From Gordonia gummivorans (lineage in GTDB: Bacteria > Actinomycetota > Actinomycetes > Mycobacteriales > Mycobacteriaceae): 64,000 nt of DNA. The notes under the pieces were generated by a model. The model saw nothing but the letters and a program-made list of their open reading frames with translations, was not told where the DNA came from and did no database searches. The translations under genes were made by a program, and so were the position numbers. The stretch lies in assembly GCF_022513585.1 (NCBI RefSeq), contig NZ_JAKWBF010000001.1, positions 351,176 to 415,175 of the forward strand. The letters are read 5' to 3'. Shown one piece after another: positions 36,666 to 44,928 of this stretch (positions within the stretch are counted from its first letter, which is position 1; every line of letters starts with the position of its first letter).

Positions 36666-37306
36666 GACTGTGCTCCTAACGCGTTGACGAACAAGTTCCG
36701 TACAGCGGCGCAGTGCGCGATCACGTCGTAGTCGGCGTCGCGCGACAGTTCGCTCACCGCCCCGTCGAGGGACGCGCGAAGAATGTTCTTGAGTGTCAGC
36801 GGATCTGCGTCGGACGCGAACTCGCCTGAGGTCAAACCCTTCTGCAGGATGACGAGTGGGTCGAGTATCGCGAATTCGCTTGGAATGCCGTGCTCTTCGA
36901 CATCGGCTACCACCGCCTGATCGAATCGTCGACCCGACGCGTCGCGATAGCCAAGGGACACCTCGTGCAAGGCCACGGCTTCTCGACGGTGGCGATCGAG
37001 GAACTCACCATTCGACTCGATGTAAGCAATGAGTCGCTCCGGCGGCGTTGTCGCAGCCAGCACGCGCGGAGCAATGATCGCGACGGACGCCTCGAACACC
37101 GAGGCAACGACACCCTCGACGATTTCGTCCTTGTTCTTGAAATGGTAGAGCACAACACTTTTCGCGATGCCAGCGCGCTCGGCGATCTTCGCCAGCGACG
37201 CCTGCGGGTAGCCGACTTCGGCGATCAGATCGATTGCGCATGCGACGATCTGCCGCCGACGCGCTTGGTCGGCAAAGGTCCGTTCGGATTCGAGTTTCGA
37301 CCGCAC
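36662..37306 (-). CDS. TetR-family regulator of the glycosyltransferase
   Basis: A 214-residue TetR-type repressor. The helix–turn–helix is at about residues 30–60: YPQASLAKIAERAGIAKSVV, then LYHFKNKDEIVEGVV. The GTG start at 37306 lies inside a perfect 14-bp inverted repeat, and TATGAT at the centre of that repeat ends six bases before the GTG, so the transcript is leaderless and the operator covers its promoter. Translation is coupled to the glycosyltransferase. The likely function is self-repression relieved by the molecule the glycosyltransferase modifies. Confidence 0.9.
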   Translation of the reverse strand: MRSKLESERTFADQARRRQIVACAIDLIAEVGYPQASLAKIAERAGIAKSVVLYHFKNKDEIVEGVVASVFEASVAIIAPRVLAATTPPERLIAYIESNGEFLDRHRREAVALHEVSLGYRDASGRRFDQAVVADVEEHGIPSEFAILDPLVILQKGLTSGEFASDADPLTLKNILRASLDGAVSELSRDADYDVIAHCAAVRNLFVNALGAQS

Positions 37307-37330
37307 GGTCTAATCATAGACCGTGCGGTC
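37299..37330. promoter_or_regulatory. TetR operator with embedded -10 box
   Basis: Perfect arms GACCGCACGGTCTA (37299–37312) and its complement (37317–37330) around ATCA. The minus-strand -10 TATGAT lies at 37318–37313, six bases from the GTG at 37306. The inner TAGACCG–CGGTCTA 16-mer is itself symmetrical. Confidence 0.8.
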
Positions 37331-37352
37331 TAGATTCGCCACATGGTTGGAG

Positions 37353-37526
37353 GTCGTACGCGAGGCACAGTCGACCCTCTGGGGTATGACACCGCTTCGC
37401 GGGCGGGTCGAGGTGACGTGTCGAGCGATGTTGACGCCCGAGTCGATGTTCTCGGCGTGGCTGATCGGTCTGGAGGATCAGCCGGACCGCTGCGGGGAGA
37501 TCTGTCTTGTCGAGGTCTTCGGCTCC
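37353..37526 (+). pseudogene. remnant of a GH16-like (beta-glucanase-type) gene
   Basis: In the frame starting at 37323 about 58 residues resemble the core of glycoside hydrolase 16-like proteins: EAQSTLWGMTPLRGRVEVTC, then FSAWLIGLEDQPDRCGEICL and VEVFG, where GEICLVEVFG aligns with the family's catalytic E-x-x-E strand. After residue 68 the frame becomes low-complexity (STSATSARRRSR) and stops at 37634. A normal domain would continue for about 150 residues, so I read it as a 5' or internal fragment. It lies directly beyond the TetR operator, facing the other way, so it may once have been the divergent target. The assignment rests on remembered motifs. Confidence 0.45.
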
Positions 37527-37643
37527 ACGTCCGCCACGTCCGCGCGTCGCCGTAGCCGGACTGTCCACGTCCACACCTCACACCGCTGTGCACAACCCCG
37601 ACATCGACCATCGACCACCCCGATCCTGCACTAGTCTCAGCCC

Positions 37644-38219
37644 ATGGCCTGGGGGAAACGTCAACTGCACGCGTCAGATACGCGCACCGACGAAGAACTC
37701 ATCACCGCCCACGGCAACGGCGACCCCCAAGCCTTCACCATCCTCATCGAACGCCACCTCACATACCTCTGGTCACTCGCATACCGCACCACCGGAAACC
37801 CCGACGACGCCGCCGACGCCCTCCAAGACGCCCTGCTCAGCGCGCATCGCACCGCTCACCGGTTTCGGGCCGACGCCAAGGTCATCAGTTGGCTGCATCG
37901 CATCGTGCTCAACTCGTGTTTCGATCGGATTCGGCGGACCAAGGCGCAGAAGGCCATCTCACTTCCCGGATGGGATGTTCCGGAACTGATGGACGTAACG
38001 GATCACACTGCAGCAGTTGATCTTTCGGTGTCGATCGGTCGTGCTCTCGACGTGCTCACCGCCGATCAGCGCGCCGCGATAGTGGCTGTCGACATCGAGG
38101 GATACTCCGTCGCCGACGCGGCGAAGCTGCTCGGCGTCGCGGAGGGCACGATCAAGAGTCGCTGTGCGCGCGGCCGGCTGCGACTCGCCAAGGCGCTGGG
38201 GCATCTCCGTGAGAATTGA
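37644..38219 (+). CDS. sigM: ECF RNA polymerase sigma factor SigM
   Basis: A 191-residue group IV (ECF) sigma factor. Region 2 runs about residues 25–95 (FTILIERHLTYLWSLAYRTTGNPDDAADALQD, given in part, and RFRADAKVISWLHRIVLN); region 4 covers about 130–185 with IEGYSVADAAKLLGVAEGTIKSR, the -35-binding helix–turn–helix. Position upstream of an anti-sigma gene and trxB/trxA equals Rv3911 (sigM) of M. tuberculosis. It guides transcription of envelope and stress genes. TAGTCT ends six bases before the ATG, implying a leaderless, probably sigma-A-driven message. The anti-sigma gene follows after 96 bases. Confidence 0.93.
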   Translation: MAWGKRQLHASDTRTDEELITAHGNGDPQAFTILIERHLTYLWSLAYRTTGNPDDAADALQDALLSAHRTAHRFRADAKVISWLHRIVLNSCFDRIRRTKAQKAISLPGWDVPELMDVTDHTAAVDLSVSIGRALDVLTADQRAAIVAVDIEGYSVADAAKLLGVAEGTIKSRCARGRLRLAKALGHLREN

Positions 38220-38220
38220 T

Positions 38221-38248
38221 GGGAACCGAAACTGGATCGCGTGCGTCC
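38221..38248 (+). promoter_or_regulatory. SigM-type promoter before the anti-sigma gene
   Basis: GGGAACC at 38221–38227 and CGTCC at 38244–38248, 16 bases apart, match the mycobacterial SigM consensus (GGGAACC, 16–17 bases, CGTCR) except for the last base. It lies two bases after the sigM stop and 68 before the anti-sigma start, suggesting feedback. Confidence 0.6.
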
Positions 38249-38315
38249 AAGACATCGAGACCACCGAACCGATGCAACCCGATCCGACGCACACCCAGAA
38301 TGGAAGACTGAAACG

Positions 38316-39023
38316 ATGACCCCGCAGAGTGATCTGCCAGATCCGCCCTACTCTGCCGACCTCCTCGCCGATCTCGATGCCGGAGCCCTACCCGATGATG
38401 TTGCGGCACATATGTTTCAGCAGATCGCCCACGACCCGCACGCCCAGGCTGTCCTGCGCGCACTGGCCGCCACGCGACACGATCTCGCTGCCAGTGCCAC
38501 CGACATGGTCGACGTTCCCGATGATGTCCGCGCGCGTGTGGGTGCCACCCTCACCGATCTCGCCGCGGCGCCGCCATCCCGCGCCGGTTCGCATCCACCG
38601 CGCACGCGGATTCTCTCGGCTGCCGCAGTGGTACTGCTGTTCGTCGTCCTCGGGGTGTCGGTGCTCGTCATAAGGGCCTCCTCCGATGACGCCGCACCAC
38701 CCATCGCGGCGTCGCCGACCCCCGCCACGCCCTCGCGCACACTCAGCGGGGACGAACTCGTCTCTGCGTTGTCGGTCCTCGGCCATTCCGACAGCGCTCC
38801 GTTCGGATCCGCCGCCGCACTACGACGCTGCCTCGCCGCCAACGGTGTGCCCGACGACGCGGTGGTCGTCGGGTCGGGACCGATCACCAGCGACGGACGG
38901 CCGGCCGCCGTCATTCTGCTGTCGACCGGAGTCGCCGGTCGCTTCGACGCCCTGGTGGTCGGTACCGACTGTGACACCGGTCACCCCTCCACCATCACCC
39001 GCACCACCATCGGCGCACCCTGA
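38316..39023 (+). CDS. anti-sigma-M factor
   Basis: A 235-residue single-pass membrane protein. An N-terminal cytoplasmic sigma-binding domain of about 105 residues (YSADLLADLDAGALPDDVAAHM, given in part) precedes one helix (ILSAAAVVLLFVVLGVSVLVI, about residues 108–130) and an extracytoplasmic domain with two cysteines (RRCLAANG, TDCDTG). It corresponds to Rv3912, the SigM anti-sigma factor. It holds SigM inactive until an envelope signal releases it. The start is the ATG at 38316; a good SigM-type promoter lies upstream. Confidence 0.88.
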   Translation: MTPQSDLPDPPYSADLLADLDAGALPDDVAAHMFQQIAHDPHAQAVLRALAATRHDLAASATDMVDVPDDVRARVGATLTDLAAAPPSRAGSHPPRTRILSAAAVVLLFVVLGVSVLVIRASSDDAAPPIAASPTPATPSRTLSGDELVSALSVLGHSDSAPFGSAAALRRCLAANGVPDDAVVVGSGPITSDGRPAAVILLSTGVAGRFDALVVGTDCDTGHPSTITRTTIGAP

Positions 39024-39066
39024 GTCAGACGTCTGGCCGAATCACTCGGTGCAGGTCACCGATGGG

Positions 39067-39092
39067 GGAACATCTCCGCTTACCCTTGTGTT
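39067..39092 (+). promoter_or_regulatory. SigH/SigR-type promoter of trxB–trxA
   Basis: GGAACA (39067–39072) and GTT (39090–39092), 17 bases apart, match the thiol-stress consensus GGAAY–N16–20–GTT. It lies about 67 bases before trxB, which is a known SigH target in mycobacteria. Confidence 0.65.
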
Positions 39093-39158
39093 GAAGCAGC
39101 CGTGACGCCCTCCCGGCAACCCGGGACGAGGCAATCGGCGTCAGAGCACGGAGGATAG

Positions 39159-40151
39159 ATGAGCGAGACGACATCGAACCAGATCCATGAGGTGATCATC
39201 GTCGGTTCGGGACCTGCCGGATACACCGCAGCGGTGTACGCGGCGCGCGCCGAGTTGGCGCCGATCGTCTTCGAGGGCACCCAGTTCGGCGGCGCACTGA
39301 TGACCACCACCGAGGTGGAGAACTTTCCCGGCTTCCAGAACGGCATCCAGGGCCCCGCACTGATGGACGAGATGCGTGAGCAGGCGCTGCGCTTCGGCGC
39401 CGACCTCCGCATGGAGGACGTCGACGCGGTGCGCCTCACCGGTGCGGTGAAGGAGGTCGAGGCCGGCGGCGAGGTCTTCCGGGCCCGCGCAGTCATCCTC
39501 GCCATGGGTGCCGCAGCCCGTTACCTGGGTGTGGAGGGGGAGCAGCAGCTCCTCGGCCGCGGCGTCTCAGCCTGCGCCACCTGCGACGGCTTCTTCTTCA
39601 AGGATCAGGACATCGCCGTGATCGGTGGTGGCGACTCGGCCATGGAAGAAGCGACCTTCCTGACCAAGTTCGCGCGCAGCGTGACGCTGGTGCACCGGCG
39701 CGAGGAGTTCCGGGCGTCCAAGATCATGCTCGAGCGGGCCAAGGCCAACGACAAGATCCGCTTCGTCACCAACGCCGGCGTGCAGTCGGTCATCGGCGAC
39801 GGTTCGGTCAGCGGTCTCGTGCTCGCCGACACCCGGACCGGTGAAACCCAGAATCTCGACGTCACGGGCATGTTCGTCGCCATCGGGCACGACCCGCGCA
39901 GCGAACTGGTGCGCGGCCAGGTCGACCTCGACAGCGAGGGATATGTGCAGGTGCAGGGTCGCACCACGTACACGTCGCTGCCCGGCGTCTTTGCCGCCGG
40001 CGACCTCGTCGACCACACCTACCGCCAGGCGATCACCGCCGCCGGCAGCGGATGTGCCGCCGCGATCGACGCCGAGCGCTGGCTCGCCGAACAGGGGGAG
40101 GCCGCCGACCTGACCGTGGCCGACGCCGAGCCCGTCCAAGCCCCCGCCTGA
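39159..40151 (+). CDS. trxB: thioredoxin-disulfide reductase
   Basis: A 330-residue NADPH-dependent flavoprotein that reduces thioredoxin in the cytoplasm. The FAD-binding motif is [21 protein letters not shown] (about residues 12–32, in part), the redox-active pair is CATCDGFF (about 143–146), and the NADPH-binding motif is [15 protein letters not shown] (about 160). The second FAD motif [16 protein letters not shown] is near the C-terminus. Length and order are standard. A GGAGG Shine–Dalgarno precedes the ATG, and a SigH-type promoter lies upstream. trxA follows after 39 bases, giving a complete redox pair. Confidence 0.96.
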   Translation: MSETTSNQIHEVIIVGSGPAGYTAAVYAARAELAPIVFEGTQFGGALMTTTEVENFPGFQNGIQGPALMDEMREQALRFGADLRMEDVDAVRLTGAVKEVEAGGEVFRARAVILAMGAAARYLGVEGEQQLLGRGVSACATCDGFFFKDQDIAVIGGGDSAMEEATFLTKFARSVTLVHRREEFRASKIMLERAKANDKIRFVTNAGVQSVIGDGSVSGLVLADTRTGETQNLDVTGMFVAIGHDPRSELVRGQVDLDSEGYVQVQGRTTYTSLPGVFAAGDLVDHTYRQAITAAGSGCAAAIDAERWLAEQGEAADLTVADAEPVQAPA

Positions 40152-40190
40152 CACCAGCAACACACCTTATCCACTGAGGAGGACACCACC

Positions 40191-40529
40191 ATGGGTGCAA
40201 ACACCGTCGTCGTCAACGACGCCACATTCAAGGACACCGTGCTCGGCTCCGACAAGCCGGTACTCGTCGACTTCTGGGCGACCTGGTGCGGTCCGTGCCG
40301 CATGGTCGCGCCGGTGCTCGAGGAGATCGCCCGCGACCACGGCGACAAGCTCACCGTCGCCAAGCTCGACGTCGACGAGAGCCCCGCGACCGCGCGTGAC
40401 TTCCAGATCATGTCGATCCCGACCATGATCCTGTTCGAGAACGGTCAGCCCACCAAGACCATCGTCGGAGCCAAGGGCAAGGCCGCGCTCCTGCGTGAAC
40501 TCGACACCGTGGTGGGCACCTCCGCCTGA
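40191..40529 (+). CDS. trxA: thioredoxin
   Basis: A 112-residue thioredoxin with active site WATWCGPCRM at about residues 29–38 and the cis-proline motif MSIPTMILFENG (about 74–85). It reduces protein disulphides and is itself reduced by the TrxB encoded just upstream. It corresponds to trxC of M. tuberculosis (Rv3914) in position. A GAGGAGGA Shine–Dalgarno lies about eight bases before the ATG. Cotranscription with trxB is very likely. Confidence 0.95.
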   Translation: MGANTVVVNDATFKDTVLGSDKPVLVDFWATWCGPCRMVAPVLEEIARDHGDKLTVAKLDVDESPATARDFQIMSIPTMILFENGQPTKTIVGAKGKAALLRELDTVVGTSA

Positions 40530-40641
40530 CACCCACACCCGGGTAAGCAACATCCCAGGTCAAGGCCTCGGCAGCGCCAGTATTTGGCGGTGCCGGGGCC
40601 ACCTGAGAGAATGCAGCCTGACGAGACGAGGAGTGTCAGCG

Positions 40642-41820
40642 ATGCCATTGTTCCGCCTGGGGGATCACGGATCGGCGGTTGCCGAGATCCGCGCCATCCT
40701 GGCCGGACGTGGTCTTCTGACCGCCCCTGCCGCCGGATTCGTATCCAACTCGCGCACCAACGGCTGGACCCCACCGGAAGAGATCTTCGACGACGCGACT
40801 GATCACGCCGTGCGCGCTTTCCAGCAGGAGCGCGGGCTCATCGTCGACGGAATCGTCGGTCCGGCCACGTACCGGGCCCTTCGCGAGGCCTCGTATCAGC
40901 TCGGCGCCCGCGTATTGGCGTTCCGCTTCTCGGCGCCGATGGTCGGCGACGATGTGGCGACGCTGCAAAGCCGGCTGCAGAATCTCGGCTACTACACCTC
41001 ACTGGTCGACGGAGTCTTCGGGGAAACCACCGACACCGCCGTCCGGCTCTACCAGAGCGAGTACGGACTGTCCTCCGACGGCATCTGCGGACCGGCGACC
41101 CTGCGTTCGCTCGAGCGTCTCGGCACCCGGGTCACCGGTGGATCGCCGCATGCGATCCGAGAAGAGGAACATGTCCGACGCTCGGGTCCTCGGTTGTCCG
41201 GTAAACGCATCCTGATCGATCCGGGTTCCGGTGGCCTGCACGACCTTTCGGTCGGCGACACCGCCGAGCGCGAATCGCGCTTGCTATGGGACCTCGCCGC
41301 CCGGCTCGAAGGGCGCATGGCGGCGGCCGGCATGGAAACGTTCCTGTCGCACGACGGCCGCGGACATCCCTCCGACGACGAACGAGCACGGGTCGCGAAC
41401 CTCATGGACGCCGACCTGATGATCGCGTTGCGCTGCGGGCACTACCGCAACCCGAAGGCACATGGCGTGGCGTCGTTCTACTTCGGAAACAGCCACGGCT
41501 CGTACTCGACCATCGGCCGCAACCTCGCCGGCTACATTCAGCGCGAGATCGCTGCCCGCACACCACTGGCCGACTGCCGCACCCACGAACGCACGTGGGA
41601 TCTGTTGCGACTGACCCGGATGCCCGTCGCACTCATCGACATCGGCTACATCACCAATCCCGAAGATGCTGCGACGCTTGCGGATTCGAACTACCGCAAC
41701 GTCATTGCCGAGGCGATCCTGGTTGCGGTCAAACGCCTGTACCTGCTGGGCCAGGACGACAGGCCCACCGGCAGTTACACTTTCGCCGAGCTACTGGCGG
41801 CCGAAGAGATCTCCCGCTAG
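40642..41820 (+). CDS. cwlM: CwlM-type amidase-fold regulator (probably non-catalytic)
   Basis: A 392-residue protein with two peptidoglycan-binding domains (about residues 5–80 and 95–160: DHAVRAFQQERGLIVDGIVG; TAVRLYQSEYGLSSDGICG) and an Amidase_3 fold (about 195–375). The amidase zinc motif normally reads DPGHGG; here it is DPGSGG, so a zinc ligand is lost. In M. tuberculosis CwlM is a cytoplasmic pseudoenzyme phosphorylated by PknB that activates MurA and contacts MurJ, and has also lost this histidine. No signal peptide is present, which agrees. The ATG at 40642 follows a GAGGAG site. The 3' end overlaps the convergent GNAT-like gene by 30 bases. Confidence 0.9.
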   Translation: MPLFRLGDHGSAVAEIRAILAGRGLLTAPAAGFVSNSRTNGWTPPEEIFDDATDHAVRAFQQERGLIVDGIVGPATYRALREASYQLGARVLAFRFSAPMVGDDVATLQSRLQNLGYYTSLVDGVFGETTDTAVRLYQSEYGLSSDGICGPATLRSLERLGTRVTGGSPHAIREEEHVRRSGPRLSGKRILIDPGSGGLHDLSVGDTAERESRLLWDLAARLEGRMAAAGMETFLSHDGRGHPSDDERARVANLMDADLMIALRCGHYRNPKAHGVASFYFGNSHGSYSTIGRNLAGYIQREIAARTPLADCRTHERTWDLLRLTRMPVALIDIGYITNPEDAATLADSNYRNVIAEAILVAVKRLYLLGQDDRPTGSYTFAELLAAEEISR

Positions 41821-42591
41821 GCCCACCGGTACTGCGCTGCGCTCACGACCTGCCAGGTCGATCGCCGCCATCACCACCAGCTTCTCGAGGGCACTCTCGA
41901 CCTCGAACTTCCAGCCGAGCCCCTCGTCGAGTTCCAGTCGAAATCGCGGGAACCGAGGATGGCTCGCGACAACGTCGAACGCAGAGTCCTTGAGGAAGCC
42001 GGCATCGATCATGCAGACGGGACACAGGTCATCTTGGGGGCCGTCGAGGATCTCTCGGGCGACTTCGACGATGGATTCGTCCGTCCACGAACTCAATCCC
42101 TCTTCCGAGGCGACCTCACCGCCACCCGCCTGGTGCGCCGACCGGACCAGACCGAACGCCTCGACAGCCCGAACGCCTCGTCGCATCAGATCTGCGAGCA
42201 CCGCATCGAGCAGGACCGTCGCGGCTTCGTCGTGACCGGGTTCGGTTCGAATACTCGTCAGCAGCACAGCGTCGTGACTCACCGGGGAAGTGGGAAAGGA
42301 CGTCGACCGGGGCACACGATTGGGCGGGGCGTAGAAGGCCGTCCCGACAACACTGTTGGTTGCCGTATCCACTGCGACCTGCCCGCACGTTCCCCATTCG
42401 AGCAGGAGTCCGGAGATCCACGCTTCTTTGTCGAACTCGCTCTCGAACGCTCCGAGGTCACCGAACATCGCCGTGTCAGGGGACCGCGCCTGATTTGTGG
42501 CCGGGTCCACCTCCCAGAACACACATCGTCGCGTGTGTTGGGGCAGCAACTCGAACGAGTCGAGGTCAAGGCGAACGATTCCGATGCCCAT
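41791..42591 (-). CDS. GNAT-like protein (Rv3916c-type)
   Basis: A 266-residue protein in the position of Rv3916c, between cwlM and parB. It begins MGIGIVRLDLDSFELLP and has an acetyltransferase-like central part with GTCGQVAVDTATNSVVGTAF and LLTSIRTEPGHDEAATVLLD, the latter replacing the usual acetyl-CoA loop. The C-terminal third includes CPVCMIDAGFLKDSAF. The GNAT assignment is therefore tentative. I chose the ATG at 42591; a GTG at 42597 would add two residues. The gene's 3' end overlaps cwlM by 30 bases on the opposite strand. Conservation beside parAB suggests a general role that remains unknown. Confidence 0.75.
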   Translation of the reverse strand: MGIGIVRLDLDSFELLPQHTRRCVFWEVDPATNQARSPDTAMFGDLGAFESEFDKEAWISGLLLEWGTCGQVAVDTATNSVVGTAFYAPPNRVPRSTSFPTSPVSHDAVLLTSIRTEPGHDEAATVLLDAVLADLMRRGVRAVEAFGLVRSAHQAGGGEVASEEGLSSWTDESIVEVAREILDGPQDDLCPVCMIDAGFLKDSAFDVVASHPRFPRFRLELDEGLGWKFEVESALEKLVVMAAIDLAGRERSAVPVGLAGDLFGRQ

Positions 42592-42726
42592 CGTCACCCG
42601 ATCTCCGACTTCAGCACCTGTTCGGCCAAAAATGCTGCAGCCCAGGGCATTTCGGTGGCAGGGCGAGCTGTCGTCACAGTGACATAACTTCCGTGGGTCA
42701 TCATGAGGGGATTTCCGGCCGACGAA

Positions 42727-43785
42727 TCACTTCTTGGGGTCGATGACGCCGACAATCCGCTCGAGGTCTTCCACCGATCCGAACTCCACCACGATCTTGC
42801 CCTTTCGCTTACCCAATCCGACTGTAACCCTCGTGTCGAGCCGATCCGAGAGTCGCTCGGCAAGATCCTGGAGTCCGGGCATCTGCATCTGCCGACGCTT
42901 GGGCGCGGCCGGCGACCGACCGTCCGGTCCGTCCCCCCGGTTTGCAAGGGTGACCGCCTCTTCGGTGGCTCGCACCGACAACCCCTCGGCAACGATGCGT
43001 GCAGCAAGTGCCTCCTGCGCGTCGCTTCCGGTCTCCAACGAGAGGAGCGCGCGGGCGTGGCCCGCCGACAACACCCCGGCCGCGACCCGACGCTGGACCG
43101 GGATCGGGAGCTTCAGGAGGCGGATCATGTTCGAGATCAACGGGCGTGACCGGCCGAGCCGGGAGGCGAGTTCCTCGTGGGTCACGCCGAACTCGTCGAG
43201 CAGCTGCTGGTACGCGGCAGCCTCTTCCAGCGGATTGAGCTGAGCCCGATGGATATTCTCGAGCAGCGCGTCGCGCAGCATGTCGCCGTCGGCCGTCTCG
43301 CGGACGATCGCGGGGATGGCCTCGAGGCCGGCTTCCTGACTGGCCCGCCACCGTCGCTCACCCATGACCAACTGGAATCGGACGCCCGATGCCGTCGGTG
43401 TGGACAGCTCGCGCACGACGATCGGCTGCATCAGACCGAATTCGGTGATCGAGTGAACCAGTTCGGCGAGGGCTTCCTCGTCGAAAACCGTGCGCGGCTG
43501 GTTCGGGTTGGGTTCGATCTCGGCGGGCGGGATCTCGCGATAGACCGCACCGACCTCGTCGTGGGCAAGGGGTTGAGTGAGTGTGGCCGTGGTGGCCCCG
43601 CCTGCCGCGGCTGGCCCCTGAGTGCTGGACTCCGGAGCAGCCGACTTGCCGATCACGACGTCGGCAGCCGCCGCCCCCATGCGAGGCGCACCGGTTGCTT
43701 GGTCGTCCACCGGTCCGGTCGGGATGAGTGCTGCCAGCCCGCGTCCGAGTCCGCCACGACGCTGTGCGGTTTCACGTGGACTCAT
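42727..43785 (-). CDS. parB: chromosome partitioning protein ParB
   Basis: A 352-residue CTP-dependent parS-binding clamp. The N-terminus [22 protein letters not shown] is typical. The ParB/Srx CTPase domain carries [15 protein letters not shown] and [14 protein letters not shown], the latter a box II-type motif (GERRxRA). The helix–turn–helix is [19 protein letters not shown] (about residues 195–215). A C-terminal dimerisation domain ends VGVIDPKK. The first codons carry a half-match to parS (CCACGTGAAAC). It is cotranscribed with parA, whose stop lies 64 bases upstream. Confidence 0.96.
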   Translation of the reverse strand: MSPRETAQRRGGLGRGLAALIPTGPVDDQATGAPRMGAAAADVVIGKSAAPESSTQGPAAAGGATTATLTQPLAHDEVGAVYREIPPAEIEPNPNQPRTVFDEEALAELVHSITEFGLMQPIVVRELSTPTASGVRFQLVMGERRWRASQEAGLEAIPAIVRETADGDMLRDALLENIHRAQLNPLEEAAAYQQLLDEFGVTHEELASRLGRSRPLISNMIRLLKLPIPVQRRVAAGVLSAGHARALLSLETGSDAQEALAARIVAEGLSVRATEEAVTLANRGDGPDGRSPAAPKRRQMQMPGLQDLAERLSDRLDTRVTVGLGKRKGKIVVEFGSVEDLERIVGVIDPKK

Positions 43786-43849
43786 GATGGTTGTCCTCCC
43801 GGCAAGATCTTGATGGGTGTGCACTGCTGTCGATCGCAACCACTCCGCG

Positions 43850-44923
43850 TCATGCGCGTGCCGTCTCTGGTGCGGGGGAGCGAAGCGCGAGTTCACGCGC
43901 CGCGTCGAGGTAGCTCATCGCGCCACGCGATCCGGGATCGTATTCGATGATCGTCATCGCATAGCCCGGTGCCTCCGACACCTTCACGCTGCGTGGGATG
44001 ATCGCGCCGAGGACCTTGTCGCCGAAGTGTCGGCGCACCTCCTCGGCCACCTGATCGGCGAGCTTCGTGCGTCCGTCGTACATCGTCAAGACGATCGTGG
44101 ACACATGAAGTCCCGGGTTGAGATGTGCCTGCACCAGTTCGATGTTGCGAAGGAGCTGTCCCACACCTTCCAGCGCGTAGTACTCGCACTGAATCGGGAT
44201 GAGGACCTCGCGGGCCGCGACCATCGCGTTGACGGTGAGGAGCCCGAGCGATGGGGGACAGTCGATGAAGACGTAATCGATGTCGAACTCGGCGAGGGTT
44301 CCCTCCGAGAGGGCGTTGCGCAGCCGATTCTCGCGTGCGACGAGCGAGACCAGCTCGATCTCGGCCCCGGCCAAGTCGAGGGTGGCCGGCACACAGAACA
44401 GGCGCTCATTACTGGGGCTCTGCTGGATCGCTTCCCGTAGCGTCACCTCGCCGAGCAACAGCTCGTAGACCGAAGCGATGTCGGGCGCGCGGTGGTCGAT
44501 CCCCAAGGCCGTACTCGCGTTGCCCTGCGGGTCGAGATCGACGACCAGGACCCGCAGACCGTGCAGAGCGAGCGCGGCGGCGATGTTCACAGCGGTGGTT
44601 GTCTTGCCGACACCACCCTTCTGATTCGCCACCGTCATGATGCGTGTTTGCGGCGGACGGGGGAGTTGGCCCGCACCACCCGGTGTCAGGACCTGACTGG
44701 CGCGTTCGGCGGCCGCTGCGATCGGAGTGTCGTCGTAGGGGACTCCCTCGGCTGTTTCACGTGAAACGTTCGGGTCCTGGTCGACCACGCGTTGACTCCT
44801 TTGCCCGACCTCGTAACCATTGGTGCCTGATGCACCGACGGCATCTGCCGAATGCGGTTGCGGGCCGCCATTCCCTTCGGCGGACCGCTTCCTATTCTGC
44901 GCCCTCCGCGGACTCCATACCAC
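43850..44923 (-). CDS. parA: chromosome partitioning ATPase ParA
   Basis: A 357-residue deviant Walker ATPase. After a disordered 90-residue N-terminus the P-loop reads [20 protein letters not shown] (about residues 98–118), followed by [28 protein letters not shown], and [12 protein letters not shown]. ParA forms the gradient that moves ParB–parS origins apart. A parS site lies inside the 5' end of the gene at 44753–44768. The ATG at 44923 is five bases after the rsmG stop, so it may be coupled to rsmG. A shorter start closer to the P-loop cannot be excluded. Confidence 0.96.
   Translation of the reverse strand: MVWSPRRAQNRKRSAEGNGGPQPHSADAVGASGTNGYEVGQRSQRVVDQDPNVSRETAEGVPYDDTPIAAAAERASQVLTPGGAGQLPRPPQTRIMTVANQKGGVGKTTTAVNIAAALALHGLRVLVVDLDPQGNASTALGIDHRAPDIASVYELLLGEVTLREAIQQSPSNERLFCVPATLDLAGAEIELVSLVARENRLRNALSEGTLAEFDIDYVFIDCPPSLGLLTVNAMVAAREVLIPIQCEYYALEGVGQLLRNIELVQAHLNPGLHVSTIVLTMYDGRTKLADQVAEEVRRHFGDKVLGAIIPRSVKVSEAPGYAMTIIEYDPGSRGAMSYLDAARELALRSPAPETARA
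44753..44768. other. parS site 1 (inside parA)
   Basis: TGTTTCACGTGAAACG matches the 16-bp parS consensus TGTTTCACGTGAAACA except for the last base. Confidence 0.85.
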
Positions 44924-44928
44924 CTAGC

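Noticed and set aside
43771..43784. fourth parS site at the parB start
   Set aside because: Only 11 of 16 consensus positions match; one half-site is intact and the other is not.
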